From Streptomyces sp. CC53 (GTDB lineage Bacteria; Actinomycetota; Actinomycetes; Streptomycetales; Streptomycetaceae), in the NCBI RefSeq assembly GCF_001865245.1, contig NZ_MKXB01000151.1, forward strand, positions 44,799-108,798: 64,000 bases of DNA, in the 5' to 3' direction. The notes below the pieces were generated by a model. The model saw nothing but the letters and a program-made list of their open reading frames with translations, was not told the DNA's origin and searched no databases. Below, piece after piece: positions 1 to 9,576 of the stretch. The first letter of the stretch is position 1. The number at the start of each line of letters is the position of its first letter. The position numbers were made by a program, and so were the translations under genes.

Positions 1-75
1 TTTCCCCATGAGCGTCAAGGGATGTCGCCCCGGCCACCAACCCTGGCAGGCCGGCGGGCGGGGCTCGATGAGAGG

Positions 76-894
76 TCAGGCGGCGCCGCGCTGCAACGCT
101 TCACAGACGGCCGTCGACTCGCGGACGCCCAGTTCGACGGCGCGTCCGCAGTGCGCGATCCAGCGGGCCATCCCTTCGGGCGTGCCGGAGCAGTAGTCCT
201 CGAAGGCCGCCACGTAGGCCGCGCGCCCCAGCTCCGCGTGACCGACCTCGGCCGGGCAGACCGCCTTGGGGTCCAGTCCACTGCCGATCAGCACGATGCG
301 CTCGGCCGTCCGCGCCACCAGACCGTTCCCTGAGGTGAAGGGCCGCAGCGCCAGCAGTTCGCCGTGCACCACGGCGGCCACCACCAGAGCGGGAGCGGCG
401 CTGCCCGCGACGACGAGTGCCGACAAGCCGTCGAGCCTGCCGTTGACCTCGTCCGCACCGGGCAACGGCGCCTCGATCAGCGGTTCGTCGACGGTCTCGC
501 CTTCCTGCCGCGGCCGTCCGACCGAGTCACCTGCGTCGCCGACCGCGACCAGGTGCAGCCGGGCCAGCACGCGCAGCGGCGACTGCCGCCAAACGGACAG
601 CAACTGCCCGGCCTCGGCGGTAAGCCTCAACGCGGCGCCGACCGCACGCGCCTCCGGGCCGGCGCCGAAGTCGCTCCTCCGCCGCACTTCCTCCAGGGCC
701 CAGTCGGCTCCGGAGAGCGCCGCCGACGCGCGCGCCGCACGCAGGGCCGCCTCCGAAGAGACCTCGTTGCTACGGCGGCGCATCACTCGGTGCCCGTACA
801 CCCGATCGACGGCCTTGCGGACGGACTCCACGGTGTCGGGCACCCCCGGAAGCGCCCCCAGGGCGGCCAGCGGGTCAGCGGCATGCGTACTCAT
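76..894 (-). CDS. Fic-like protein with degenerate motif
   Basis: A 272-aa protein. The C-terminal half holds RPFTSGNGLVAR (residues 184-195), which aligns with the Fic core HPFxxGNGRxxR. The catalytic His is Arg184 and the first Arg is Leu192. Active Fic proteins transfer AMP or another phosphate-containing group to a target hydroxyl, and loss of the His normally removes that activity, so this is probably a pseudoenzyme or a structural relative. There is no signal peptide. It is transcribed divergently from the P-loop gene at 992 across about 100 bp. The ATG at 894 has no convincing ribosome binding site. The fold is fairly sure; no function can be given. Confidence 0.75.
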   Translation of the reverse strand: MSTHAADPLAALGALPGVPDTVESVRKAVDRVYGHRVMRRRSNEVSSEAALRAARASAALSGADWALEEVRRRSDFGAGPEARAVGAALRLTAEAGQLLSVWRQSPLRVLARLHLVAVGDAGDSVGRPRQEGETVDEPLIEAPLPGADEVNGRLDGLSALVVAGSAAPALVVAAVVHGELLALRPFTSGNGLVARTAERIVLIGSGLDPKAVCPAEVGHAELGRAAYVAAFEDYCSGTPEGMARWIAHCGRAVELGVRESTAVCEALQRGAA

Positions 895-991
895 AGGTAG
901 CGAGGCTACGCGCCCGCGCCACCCGCCCTCACCCCTGAGTGGCCTTCCTCATACGGTTCGGCAACCTGAGGCACGCGAACCACTACCCTAG

Positions 992-1984
992 GTGAGCATG
1001 AAGATCGCTTTCGTGGGGAAGGGCGGGAGTGGCAAGACGACGCTGTCCTCCCTCTTCATCCGCCATCTCGCGGCCACCGGAGACCCCGTGGTCGCGATCG
1101 ACGCGGACATCAACCAGCATCTCGGCACCGCTCTCGGCCTCGACGAGGACGAGGCGGCGTCCCTTCCTTCGATGGGCGGCCACCTACCACTGATCAAGGA
1201 CTACCTGCGGGGCGCCAACCCTCGGATCTCCTCGGCCGACGCCATGATCAAAACGACTCCGCCGGGCGCGGGTTCCCGGCTGCTGAGGGTCCACGAGGAC
1301 AACGCCGTCCACGCGGCATGCGGTCGGCCGGTCACACTCGACCCCGGCGCAGTCACGCTCATGGTGACGGGGACCTTCACCGAGGCGGACCTGGGGGTGG
1401 CGTGCTACCACTCGAAGGTCGGGGCGGTGGAGCTGTATCTGAACCACTTGGTGGACGGCGCCGGGGAGTACGTGGTCGTCGACATGACAGCGGGGTCCGA
1501 CTCGTTCGCGTCGGGGCTCTTCACCCGCTTCGACATGACGTTCCTGGTCGCGGAGCCGACCCGCAAGGGTGTGTCCGTCTACCGCCAGTACAAGGCGTAC
1601 GCGCAGGACTTCGGGGTCGCCTTGAAGGTGGTGGGCAACAAGGTCCAGGGGCAGGACGACGTGGATTTCCTGCGCGCCGAGGTGGGCGACGACCTGCTGG
1701 CGACGGTGGCCCACTCCGGCTGGGTGCGTTCGGCCGAGAAGGGCCGTCCTGCACCCTTCGCCGCACTGGAGGAGGAGGTACGTACAGCGCTCAGCGAGCT
1801 GAAGGCCGCGGCGGACGCGGCGTACAAGCACCGCGACTGGGAGCGCTACACGCGACAGATGGTCCACTTCCACCTCAGGAACGCGCGGAGCTGGGGCAGT
1901 GCGAAGGCGGGGGTGGATCTCGCCGAGCAGGTCGACCCCGACTTCGTGTTGCGTGAGCCGGTGCCCCAGCACGCCTGGTGCTGA
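992..1984 (+). CDS. ParA/CooC-like P-loop ATPase
   Basis: A 330-aa cytoplasmic protein with a deviant Walker A loop, GKGGSGKTTL (residues 9-18), then VVAIDADINQHLG, typical of the MinD/ParA/CooC/ArsA class. VVVDMTAGSD in the middle fits the Walker B/switch region. These proteins use ATP-driven dimerisation for cofactor insertion, partitioning or localisation. No substrate is evident, and neither a ParB partner nor CODH genes lie nearby. The GTG at 992 is six bases before an in-frame ATG at 998, so either could start. It is a single gene, divergent from the Fic-like gene. Confidence 0.8.
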   Translation: MSMKIAFVGKGGSGKTTLSSLFIRHLAATGDPVVAIDADINQHLGTALGLDEDEAASLPSMGGHLPLIKDYLRGANPRISSADAMIKTTPPGAGSRLLRVHEDNAVHAACGRPVTLDPGAVTLMVTGTFTEADLGVACYHSKVGAVELYLNHLVDGAGEYVVVDMTAGSDSFASGLFTRFDMTFLVAEPTRKGVSVYRQYKAYAQDFGVALKVVGNKVQGQDDVDFLRAEVGDDLLATVAHSGWVRSAEKGRPAPFAALEEEVRTALSELKAAADAAYKHRDWERYTRQMVHFHLRNARSWGSAKAGVDLAEQVDPDFVLREPVPQHAWC

Positions 1985-2328
1985 CCCGATCATCCGCACG
2001 GACAGCCGCCGCATGGCAGCGTTCCGGCCCGCCCCCGCGCCGACGGGCAACCGCCGCCAGGGCACGCATCTTCCCCGCGCCGCCGGCACCCTCAGCCGTC
2101 ACCCGTCAATGCCCGTCCCCGCCCGCGGTACTGCCGCCGCACCGCCTGGGCCCGTGCCCGCGGTAGCTGCCTCGCCTGAGGGGATCACGGTCCGGTGCAA
2201 GAGCCTCGGCGTACGGTCCGGATCGGACCGCGGGCCCCGGAGGAGTGGAGGTTCGGGTCCGCCCGATCAGCCCGGGGCGGGCCGGGCGGGCTCGCGGCAC
2301 CAGCCACTCCTCCACAGGGGCGCCTGGT
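1985..2328. other. Intergenic stretch, no gene seen
   Basis: These 344 bases lie between two convergent genes. Open frames here lack ribosome binding sites and family resemblance. It is GC-rich with several short inverted repeats, but no clean hairpin plus T-run terminator could be picked out by eye. Confidence 0.5.
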
Positions 2329-3621
2329 TCAGCTGGCCTGTCCCACTGCGGCAGCCGGCTTCCGGGGGCCGGCCCCCGCCGTGGAGGAGGTGGCCGGCGC
2401 GTCGGGCCTCGCAGCGAGGAAGCGCGCCCAGCCGTCGGGCGGGGCCTGACCGACCTTCAGGCTCTGGAGCTTCGCCAGCACGGCGGGGTCCTGGGCATCG
2501 AGCCAGTCGGCGAGTTGCCGGAAGGACACACAGCGCACCTCGGACTGCACACACATGTGAGCAATCGTTTCTTCGATGGCACGCATGTACGTGCCGCCGT
2601 TCCACGACTCGAAGTGGTTGCCGATGATCAGCGGGGCCCGGTTGCCCTGGTAGGAACGGTTGAACGCCTGGATGAGTCCGTCGCGCATCTGGTTCCCCCA
2701 GAAGCGGTGCATCGACGGGTCGCCCTTGGTGGTGCCCGACTGGTTGACCATGAAGTTGTAGTCCATGGACAGGGTCTGGAAGTCACGCCCCGGGACAGGG
2801 ACGAGCTGCATCGAAAGGTCCCAGAGGCCTTCCTTCCGCTTGGGCCAGACCTGGTCGTTGACCCCGCTGGTGTCGTAGCGCCACCCCAGCTCCGCGGCGG
2901 CCCGCACGAAGTTCTTGCGGCCTTCCAGGCAGGGAGTACGCGCGCCGATCAGCTCCTTGTCGTAGTCGAACGGCAGGGGCTTCTCCGCTGTCAGTCCGGA
3001 GTTGGTCTTCCAGTTCTTCACGAAGGACTTGGCCTGGGCGATCTCGCTCTTCCAGTCCTCCACCGACCACGTGCCCACGCCCCGCCCCGGGCCACAGAAG
3101 TGGCCGTTGAAGTGGGTGCCGATCTCGTTGCCCTCGAGCCAGGCACCGCGGAGCTCCCGCACGGTGTCGCGGATGCCCTCGGCGTCGTTGAAGCCGATGT
3201 CGGAGCTGCCGGGGGCGTGACCCGGAGGGCGGTACAGGGAAGCCTTGTCCTCAGGCAGCAGGTAGACGCCGCTGAGGAAGTACGTCATGGTGGCGCCGTA
3301 CTTCTTGGCGACGCTCCGGAAATGGGAGAAGAGTTTCTGGCTGTCCTCCCCTGCTCCGTCCCACGAGAAGACCACGAACTGGGGCGGCCGCTCGCCCGGC
3401 TTCATCCGCTTCGGCGGTGTCAGCCCGGGCTGCGGCCCGGTGAACGACGTCGAGCCGTCCCCGATGAGACGCACGGCGTTCTTCGGCGGCTCGGCGACCC
3501 GCTTGGCCCCCGCAGCGCCCTCGGCCTGCCGCGCATCGCCCGCGTCCGCGCATCCGGCAAGCCCTCCGACCAGCGCTGCTGCGACAGCACCGGCCGTAAT
3601 CGTGTTCCTGACGGCCGTCAT
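2329..3621 (-). CDS. Lipoprotein of the polysaccharide deacetylase type
   Basis: A 430-aa secreted lipoprotein. The N-terminus has a basic stretch, a hydrophobic core and the lipobox LAGC with Cys24, so it should be lipid-anchored outside the membrane. The body has FSWDG near the start, GTHFNGHF in the middle and IIGNHFESW further on, resembling divergent NodB-type deacetylases that act on cell-wall or exopolysaccharide sugars. Metal ligands are not all in canonical positions, so activity is uncertain. The ATG at 3621 was preferred over one at 3666 because the signal peptide starts directly there. Confidence 0.75.
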   Translation of the reverse strand: MTAVRNTITAGAVAAALVGGLAGCADAGDARQAEGAAGAKRVAEPPKNAVRLIGDGSTSFTGPQPGLTPPKRMKPGERPPQFVVFSWDGAGEDSQKLFSHFRSVAKKYGATMTYFLSGVYLLPEDKASLYRPPGHAPGSSDIGFNDAEGIRDTVRELRGAWLEGNEIGTHFNGHFCGPGRGVGTWSVEDWKSEIAQAKSFVKNWKTNSGLTAEKPLPFDYDKELIGARTPCLEGRKNFVRAAAELGWRYDTSGVNDQVWPKRKEGLWDLSMQLVPVPGRDFQTLSMDYNFMVNQSGTTKGDPSMHRFWGNQMRDGLIQAFNRSYQGNRAPLIIGNHFESWNGGTYMRAIEETIAHMCVQSEVRCVSFRQLADWLDAQDPAVLAKLQSLKVGQAPPDGWARFLAARPDAPATSSTAGAGPRKPAAAVGQAS

Positions 3622-3977
3622 CGACCCGCCCTTCCGTGCTTCAGGTGCCTGTGATCGGGCCGCCAACGTCGCATCACGGGGGCAGGGCAGGAGGCATGCC
3701 GGGCCGAGATAAGACGACTAATCACCTTTACGGGTGAACGGATGCACCATTTGCGCGGAATGTCATGCCAGCGTCTTTACTCTGCATTACGATTCGTTTA
3801 CTGAGAGTTGGCAGACCGATTAGTTGACGCCTGACGGCATCCGCCGGCGTTCTGCCCTTGCCCGGTCTCGCCCGGGCCCCTGCCCGGGTGGCGTCGAGCC
3901 CGTACGCCGTGAGCAACGCCCCTGCAAGCCGACCGCCTCACCTTTCCGGCAACCGCACTTTCGAGGAGACGGCAGCC
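3622..3977. promoter_or_regulatory. Divergent promoter region
   Basis: 356 bases separate two divergent starts (3621 on minus, 3978 on plus). The part near 3700-3830 is clearly less GC-rich than its surroundings, as expected for promoters. GAGGAGA before the ATG at 3978 is the ribosome binding site that fixes the SulP start. No operator was recognised. Confidence 0.45.
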
Positions 3978-6401
3978 ATGACGTCCTGTATGCCCCCGCA
4001 CACGAACGCAGCAGACCCGCCCGCTCCGTCCTCCTCATCGGAGCCGGCGGGCAGCCGCGCGCCGGACACCTCACATCGACCGCGGGAGCACAGCCCCCCG
4101 CCCCCGGGCCGGAGGTTTCGCATCGCCGGTGCCGACGTCTCGGCCTCGATCGCGGTCTTCCTGATCGCGCTGCCACTGTCCCTGGGCATCGCCCTGGCCA
4201 CCGGAGCCCCGCTCCAGGCCGGACTCGTGGCGGCCGCCGTGGGCGGCATCGTCGTGGGTCGGCTCGGTGGCGCACCCCTGCAGGTGAGCGGGCCGGCGGC
4301 CGGACTGACCGTGGTGACGGCCGAACTCATCCAGCGTTACGGATGGCGCACGACCTGCGCCATCACCGTGCTCGCCGGTCTCGCCCAGCTCGGACTGGCC
4401 TCCCTGCGGGTCGCCCGTACGGCGCTCGCCGTGTCGCCGGCCATCGTGCACGGCATGCTGGCCGGCATCGGCGTGACCATCGCCCTGGCGCAGCTGCACA
4501 TCGTCCTGGGAGGCACACCGCAGAGTTCCGTCGTCGACAACCTCGTCGAACTGCCGCAGCAGTTGGCTGCCGTCCATCCGGCCGCCCTCTCGGTCAGCGC
4601 GCTCACCATCATCGTGCTGCTGCTCTGGCCGCGGCTGCCCGGACGCGGTGGGAGGATCGCGCGCAAGGCGCCCGCCGCGCTCACGGCGGTGGCGGTGGCC
4701 AGCCTGTTCGCCTTCGCGGCCGGCCTGGACGTGCCCCGTGTCGATCTTCCGTCGTGGAGCAGTCACGCCCTGCCCGGACTCCCCGAGGGACCCGTGCTCG
4801 GTCTCGCCGCGGGGGTGCTCACCATCATGCTGGTGACCAGCGTGCAGTCGCTGCTCTCCGCGCTGGCCATCGACAAGCTGGTGGCGGCGCGCAAGAACCC
4901 CTCGACCCGGGTGCCCCGCGCGAACCTCGACCGCGAACTGGCCGGACTCGGGGCGGCCAACATCGCGTCCGGCGCGCTGGGCGGCCTCCCCGTGGCCGGC
5001 GTCGCGGTGCGGAGCGTGGCCAATGTGACGGCGGGCGCGGTGAGCAGGAACTCCACGATCCTGCACGGCGTGTGGGTGGTGCTCGCCGCCCTGGTCCTCG
5101 TACCCGTGATCGACCTGATCCCCCTTCCTGCCCTGGCCGCCCTCGTCATGGTCATCGGCATCCAGATGGTCAGCATCACGCACATCCGCAGCGTCACCCG
5201 GCACCGCGAAGCCCTCGTGTACGCGACGACGGTCCTCGGCGTGGTCCTGATCGGGATCCTGCAGGGCGTGGCCCTCGGCATCGTCGTCGCCACTGGCGTG
5301 TCCCTGCACCGGCTCGCCAGGACACGGATCACCCGGGAACGGCACGGCGGCACCGAGCACGTGCGGGTGCGCGGCCAGTTGACCTTCCTCGCCGTCCCGC
5401 GGCTGAGCCGCGCCCTCCACCAGATCCCGGGCGACGCCGACGTGGTCGTCGAGCTGGACGGCTCCTTCATGGACCACGCCGCCTACGACACGCTCCAGGA
5501 CTGGCAGATGTCCCATGTGGCGCACGGGGGCCGGGTGCGGCTGACCGGCCGTTCGGGGAGCCGCATCGCCGAACCGTCGACCGGCAGGAACAGCTGCTGC
5601 CGCCCCTGGACGCCGTGGCGCAACCACCACTGCGGCGACCATCCCGCGGAGCCGTCCCGTACGACGGGGCATCAGCTCGCGAGCGGCCTGAGCTCCTTCC
5701 AGCGGAACACCGCTCCTCTCGTACGGGACGAGCTGGCGCGGCTCGCCCGCGACGGGCAGCGGCCGTCGCAGCTCTTCCTGACCTGCGCCGACTCACGGCT
5801 CGTGACCAGCATGATCACGTCGAGCGGGCCGGGCGACCTGTTCACCGTGCGCAACGTCGGCAATCTGGTTCCGCTGCCCGGTGAGGAGAGCGGCGACGAC
5901 TCGGTGGCCGCAGCGATCGAGTACGCCGTGGAGGTGCTCCGCGTCCGGTCCGTCACCGTGTGCGGGCACAGTGGATGCGGGGCCATGCAGGCCCTGCTGA
6001 CGAACCCGCCGCCCGCCGGACCCGTGACGCGGCCCGGTGCGGGCGCCCCGGCCGGCCGTCAGGAAACCTCCACCCCGCTGTCCCGCTGGCTGAGGCACGG
6101 GCTGCCGAGCCTGGAGCGCATGGGGAGCGGCGATCCCGGCCGGGTGCGGCTGTCCGGGCGACGCCCGGCGGACGCGGTGGAGCAGCTGTGCCTGAACAAC
6201 GTGGTGCAGCAGTTGGACCATCTGATGACCCACGAGTGTGTGGCGCGGAGGGTGGCCGAGGGTTCCCTGGAACTCCACGGGATGTACTTCCATGTCGGCG
6301 AGGCACAGGCGTACCTGCTGACGCGCACCGGGGACGGACACGGCGTCTTCGAGCACGTGCCGGCGGCGGAGCTGCCGCGCAGGGAGGAGGCACCTGCGTG
6401 A
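3978..6401 (+). CDS. SulP-family transporter fused to beta-carbonic anhydrase
   Basis: An 807-aa fusion. Residues about 50-450 form a multi-span SulP (SLC26) anion transporter with the early segment SIAVFLIALPLSLGIALATG. A short STAS-like stretch follows. From about residue 570 it is a beta-carbonic anhydrase with the zinc ligands CADSR (near residue 603) and HSGCG (near 665). Such fusions couple bicarbonate transport to CO2/HCO3- interconversion at the membrane. The ATG at 3978 has GAGGAGA upstream; an upstream in-frame ATG at 3858 lacks one. Both catalytic motifs are intact, so the enzyme is likely active. The transported ion is inferred. Confidence 0.9.
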   Translation: MTSCMPPHTNAADPPAPSSSSEPAGSRAPDTSHRPREHSPPPPGRRFRIAGADVSASIAVFLIALPLSLGIALATGAPLQAGLVAAAVGGIVVGRLGGAPLQVSGPAAGLTVVTAELIQRYGWRTTCAITVLAGLAQLGLASLRVARTALAVSPAIVHGMLAGIGVTIALAQLHIVLGGTPQSSVVDNLVELPQQLAAVHPAALSVSALTIIVLLLWPRLPGRGGRIARKAPAALTAVAVASLFAFAAGLDVPRVDLPSWSSHALPGLPEGPVLGLAAGVLTIMLVTSVQSLLSALAIDKLVAARKNPSTRVPRANLDRELAGLGAANIASGALGGLPVAGVAVRSVANVTAGAVSRNSTILHGVWVVLAALVLVPVIDLIPLPALAALVMVIGIQMVSITHIRSVTRHREALVYATTVLGVVLIGILQGVALGIVVATGVSLHRLARTRITRERHGGTEHVRVRGQLTFLAVPRLSRALHQIPGDADVVVELDGSFMDHAAYDTLQDWQMSHVAHGGRVRLTGRSGSRIAEPSTGRNSCCRPWTPWRNHHCGDHPAEPSRTTGHQLASGLSSFQRNTAPLVRDELARLARDGQRPSQLFLTCADSRLVTSMITSSGPGDLFTVRNVGNLVPLPGEESGDDSVAAAIEYAVEVLRVRSVTVCGHSGCGAMQALLTNPPPAGPVTRPGAGAPAGRQETSTPLSRWLRHGLPSLERMGSGDPGRVRLSGRRPADAVEQLCLNNVVQQLDHLMTHECVARRVAEGSLELHGMYFHVGEAQAYLLTRTGDGHGVFEHVPAAELPRREEAPA

Positions 6402-7259
6402 GCCGGGTCCACCCGAGGGCGCGTCTCGGGCGGACGCCGTCCCGGGTGCACCGGGCCCGGGGCGGTGGCCCCGCCCCATGACGCGCAGGGAGGGGCAGGC
6501 GCCGAAACGCCCCGGCCCGGGGGCGGCGGACTGTCAGGCTCGCCGACGGGCAGCAGCAGGTTCCGGGTGCCCCGGCCGCAGACGGACGTACGGCCCCTGG
6601 GGCAGGCGGCAACCGGCAGACAACCGGGGCGCAGGCGGCAGCCGAACTGTCCGGTGCCCGGCAGCGGGCAAGCCGCTCGGTGCCGGGCAGCACCGGTGCC
6701 GGGCAGCACCGGTGGGCCGTCGGCACGCCCGAGCGGCAGGAGGCTGAAGCGTTCCAGCGCCCTCCAGGCGGCACGCCGCCAGGCGCCGGCCGGACCCCGA
6801 GCCCTGGGCCGGCGGCGTGGCCACGAGCCGGGGGAGGCCGGCCAGGCCGCGGGCCGCGAGCCCGAGCCGCCAGAAGCCGGCGTGCCCGATGAGGCCGGCA
6901 TCCGGGAGGCAGCGGCGCGACGAGAGGCCGGCAGTCGCGTGCCGCGCGGGTACCCGCCGCCGCGACCGGAGGAACGCACGCGTGCGGGGCCGTGGTGGCG
7001 GTGAACCTCTCGGGGTGCGGAGACGTGAGGGTGGGTGTGGTGGTCCGGTTCGCCGCGGGTCGGCGGGGCCGTCCACCTGACCGTACAGTCCGTCCACCGC
7101 GTCACCGGCCGGCTCCGCGCCGGGTCCCGCACCCGCCAAGGACCCCCACCCATCGAGACAGAGGTCTAAACCAATAGCCGGGAACCCCTTGTCACCCGGG
7201 CATCCGGCTGGTGAGCTATGGGCCGGGACACAACGGACGCCCTGGGAATGGGAGATGTC
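6402..7259. other. Long intergenic region before acsA
   Basis: About 860 bases with very high GC and no believable gene; frames that stay open here look like antisense shadows with no ribosome binding site. It contains one 16-bp tandem duplication (6680-6711). The last 60 bases should hold the acsA promoter, but no consensus -35/-10 pair was seen. Confidence 0.5.
6680..6711. repeat. Two tandem 16-bp units
   Basis: The unit GTGCCGGGCAGCACCG occurs twice in direct succession (6680-6695, 6696-6711). Each unit is itself partly self-complementary (GTGC..GCAC). No function is evident. Confidence 0.8.
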
Positions 7260-9230
7260 GTGAGCAACGAGAGCCTGGCCAACCTCCTCAAGGAGGAGCG
7301 ACGGTTCGCACCGCCTGCCGAGCTGGCCGCGCACGCCAACGTGACGGCGGAGGCGTACGAGCAGGCCACGGCGGACCGGCTCGCCTTCTGGGCCGAGCAG
7401 GCGCGTCGGCTGAGCTGGGCCAGTGAGCCGACCGAGACCCTCGACTGGTCGAACCCGCCCTTCGCGAAGTGGTTCGCCGACGGCAAGCTGAACGTGGCGT
7501 ACAACTGCGTGGACCGCCATGTGGAGGCGGGTCTGGGCGACCGTGTGGCCATCCACTTCGAGGGCGAACCGGGCGACGGCCGGGCGATCACGTACGCGGA
7601 GCTCAAGGACGAGGTCAGCCGCGCGGCGAACGCGCTGACCGAGCTGGGTGTACAGAAGGGCGACCGGGTCGCCGTCTACATGCCGATGATCCCCGAGGCG
7701 GCCGTGGCGATGCTGGCGTGCGCCCGCATCGGTGCCCTGCACTCCGTGGTCTTCGGCGGCTTCTCGGCTGACGCGATCGCCGCACGGATCGTGGACGCCG
7801 ACGCCAAGCTCGTGATCACCGCGGACGGCGGCTACCGGCGCGGAAAGCCGTCCGCGCTGAAGCCCGCGGTCGACGAGGCCCTCAGCCGGGTCTCGCAGGT
7901 CGAGAAGGTGCTCGTGGTGCGCCGCACCGGGCAGGACGTGGCCTGGACTGAGGGCCGCGACGTGTGGTGGCACGAGGCCGTCGGGCGGCAGAGCGCGGAG
8001 CACACGCCCGAGGCGTTCGACGCGGAGCACCCGCTGTTCATCCTCTACACCTCCGGCACCACCGGGAAGCCGAAGGGCATCCTGCACACCTCGGGCGGCT
8101 ACCTCACGCAGGCGGCGTTCACCCACCACGCGGTGTTCGACCTGAAGCCGGAGAGCGACGTCTACTGGTGCACTGCGGACATCGGCTGGGTCACCGGCCA
8201 CTCGTACATCGTCTACGGGCCGCTCGCCAACGGCGCCACGCAGGTCATGTACGAAGGCACCCCGGACACGCCGCACCAGGGCAGGTTCTGGGAGATCGTG
8301 GAGAAGTACGGCGTCACGATCCTCTACACGGCGCCGACCGCGATCCGCACGTTCATGAAGTGGGGCGATGACATCCCCGCCAAGTTCGACCTGTCCAGCC
8401 TCCGCATCCTGGGGTCGGTCGGCGAGCCGATCAACCCGGAGGCGTGGGTCTGGTACCGGGAGCACATCGGCGGTGGGCGGTGTCCGATCGTCGACACGTG
8501 GTGGCAGACGGAGACCGGAGCGATGATGATCTCTCCGCTCCCGGGTGCGACCGAGACGAAGCCCGGGTCGGCCCAGCGCCCGTTGCCGGGCATCGCGGCC
8601 ACCGTCGTCGACGACGAGGCGCGCGAGGTGCCGAACGGCGGGGGCGGCTACCTCGTCCTCACCGAGCCGTGGCCGTCGATGTTGCGCACCATCTGGGGTG
8701 ACGACCAGCGGTTCATCGACACCTACTGGTCCCGCTTCGAGGGCCGGTACTTCGCGGGCGACGGGGCCAAGAAGGACGACGACGGCGACATCTGGCTGCT
8801 GGGCCGGGTCGACGACGTGATGCTGGTGTCCGGCCACAACATCTCCACCACGGAGGTGGAGTCGGCGCTGGTCTCCCACCCGAAGGTCGCCGAGGCCGCG
8901 GTCGTGGGCGCGGCGGACGAGACGACGGGCCAGGCGATCGTGGCGTTCGTGATCCTGCGCGGCGCGGCGGCGGCCCAGGCGGAGTCCGACGCAGAGGGGC
9001 TCGTCACCGAGCTGCGCAACCACGTCGGCGCGACCCTCGGTCCGATCGCGAAGCCGAAGCGGGTCCTTCCGGTGGCGGAGCTGCCGAAGACCCGCTCGGG
9101 GAAGATCATGCGCCGGCTGCTGCGGGACGTCGCGGAGAACCGGGCCCTCGGGGACGTGACCACTCTGACTGATTCCTCCGTTATGGACCTTATTCAGGCG
9201 AAGCTGCCCGCAGCGCCCAGCGAGGGCTGA
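7260..9230 (+). CDS. acsA: Acetyl-CoA synthetase
   Basis: A 656-aa AMP-forming acetate-CoA ligase. It makes acetyl-CoA from acetate, ATP and CoA through acetyl-AMP in the cytoplasm. The AMP-binding core [11 protein letters not shown], the acetate-pocket region [10 protein letters not shown] and the C-terminal [11 protein letters not shown] are all present; the last holds the Lys whose acetylation switches the enzyme off in other bacteria. GTG at 7260 follows GGAGA and gives the usual N-terminus [10 protein letters not shown]; an ATG at 7218 would add 14 residues. A strong terminator follows, so it is transcribed alone. Family assignment is very secure. Confidence 0.97.
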   Translation: MSNESLANLLKEERRFAPPAELAAHANVTAEAYEQATADRLAFWAEQARRLSWASEPTETLDWSNPPFAKWFADGKLNVAYNCVDRHVEAGLGDRVAIHFEGEPGDGRAITYAELKDEVSRAANALTELGVQKGDRVAVYMPMIPEAAVAMLACARIGALHSVVFGGFSADAIAARIVDADAKLVITADGGYRRGKPSALKPAVDEALSRVSQVEKVLVVRRTGQDVAWTEGRDVWWHEAVGRQSAEHTPEAFDAEHPLFILYTSGTTGKPKGILHTSGGYLTQAAFTHHAVFDLKPESDVYWCTADIGWVTGHSYIVYGPLANGATQVMYEGTPDTPHQGRFWEIVEKYGVTILYTAPTAIRTFMKWGDDIPAKFDLSSLRILGSVGEPINPEAWVWYREHIGGGRCPIVDTWWQTETGAMMISPLPGATETKPGSAQRPLPGIAATVVDDEAREVPNGGGGYLVLTEPWPSMLRTIWGDDQRFIDTYWSRFEGRYFAGDGAKKDDDGDIWLLGRVDDVMLVSGHNISTTEVESALVSHPKVAEAAVVGAADETTGQAIVAFVILRGAAAAQAESDAEGLVTELRNHVGATLGPIAKPKRVLPVAELPKTRSGKIMRRLLRDVAENRALGDVTTLTDSSVMDLIQAKLPAAPSEG

Positions 9231-9384
9231 GTCCGCCCGGAGGTGCGCCCGCAGCCATGACGGCGGGGCGCACTGGGCCGGCCACGCGCCGTACAACCCG
9301 CACGTCGGATGCGCGAACGGCACTCCGACCCACCCTTCACCGGCGCGGACACAGCACCGCCCCAGCGCGACAAAACCACCCGAG

Positions 9385-9417
9385 ACCACCCGGCGCCAGC
9401 GCGCCGGGTGGTCATTT
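9385..9417 (+). terminator. Terminator after acsA
   Basis: A perfect 12-bp stem, ACCACCCGGCGC / GCGCCGGGTGGT, with a 4-base loop, followed by CATTTTGT. It sits 155 bases past the acsA stop and is one of the few T-tailed hairpins in the window. Confidence 0.85.
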
Positions 9418-9463
9418 TGTGGCTAGAGTGCATATTGTCCGAAATTCCCTTGCGCTCGCCTTG

Positions 9464-9576
9464 TAGGGTATGGGTCGCATCAACCAATCGATAAAGAGTC
9501 CAAGGGGTGCCGGGAAGTCTGGTCGGCATGTGCTTCGTCATGCCCGCTTACTGACACGACCGGAGGTCCCTGGACC
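9464..9576 (+). promoter_or_regulatory. nhaA promoter -10 and structured leader
   Basis: TAGGGT at 9464-9469 fits an actinobacterial -10 box in a locally AT-rich stretch. Downstream, TGCCG (9508-9512) can pair with CGGCA (9524-9528). The same CGGCA overlaps GGCATG (9525-9530), which can pair instead with CATGCC (9539-9544). The two hairpins exclude each other, so this leader could switch. GGAGG at 9562-9566 is the nhaA ribosome binding site. Confidence 0.45.

Noticed and set aside
4071..5672. 533-codon minus-strand frame inside the SulP gene
   Set aside because: A GC-rich antisense shadow with no ribosome binding site or family resemblance; the plus-strand protein is unmistakable.
9501..9550. 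Cobalamin riboswitch before nhaA
   Set aside because: Only a short GGGAAG-like piece is present; the GCCACTG core and the usual length are absent.
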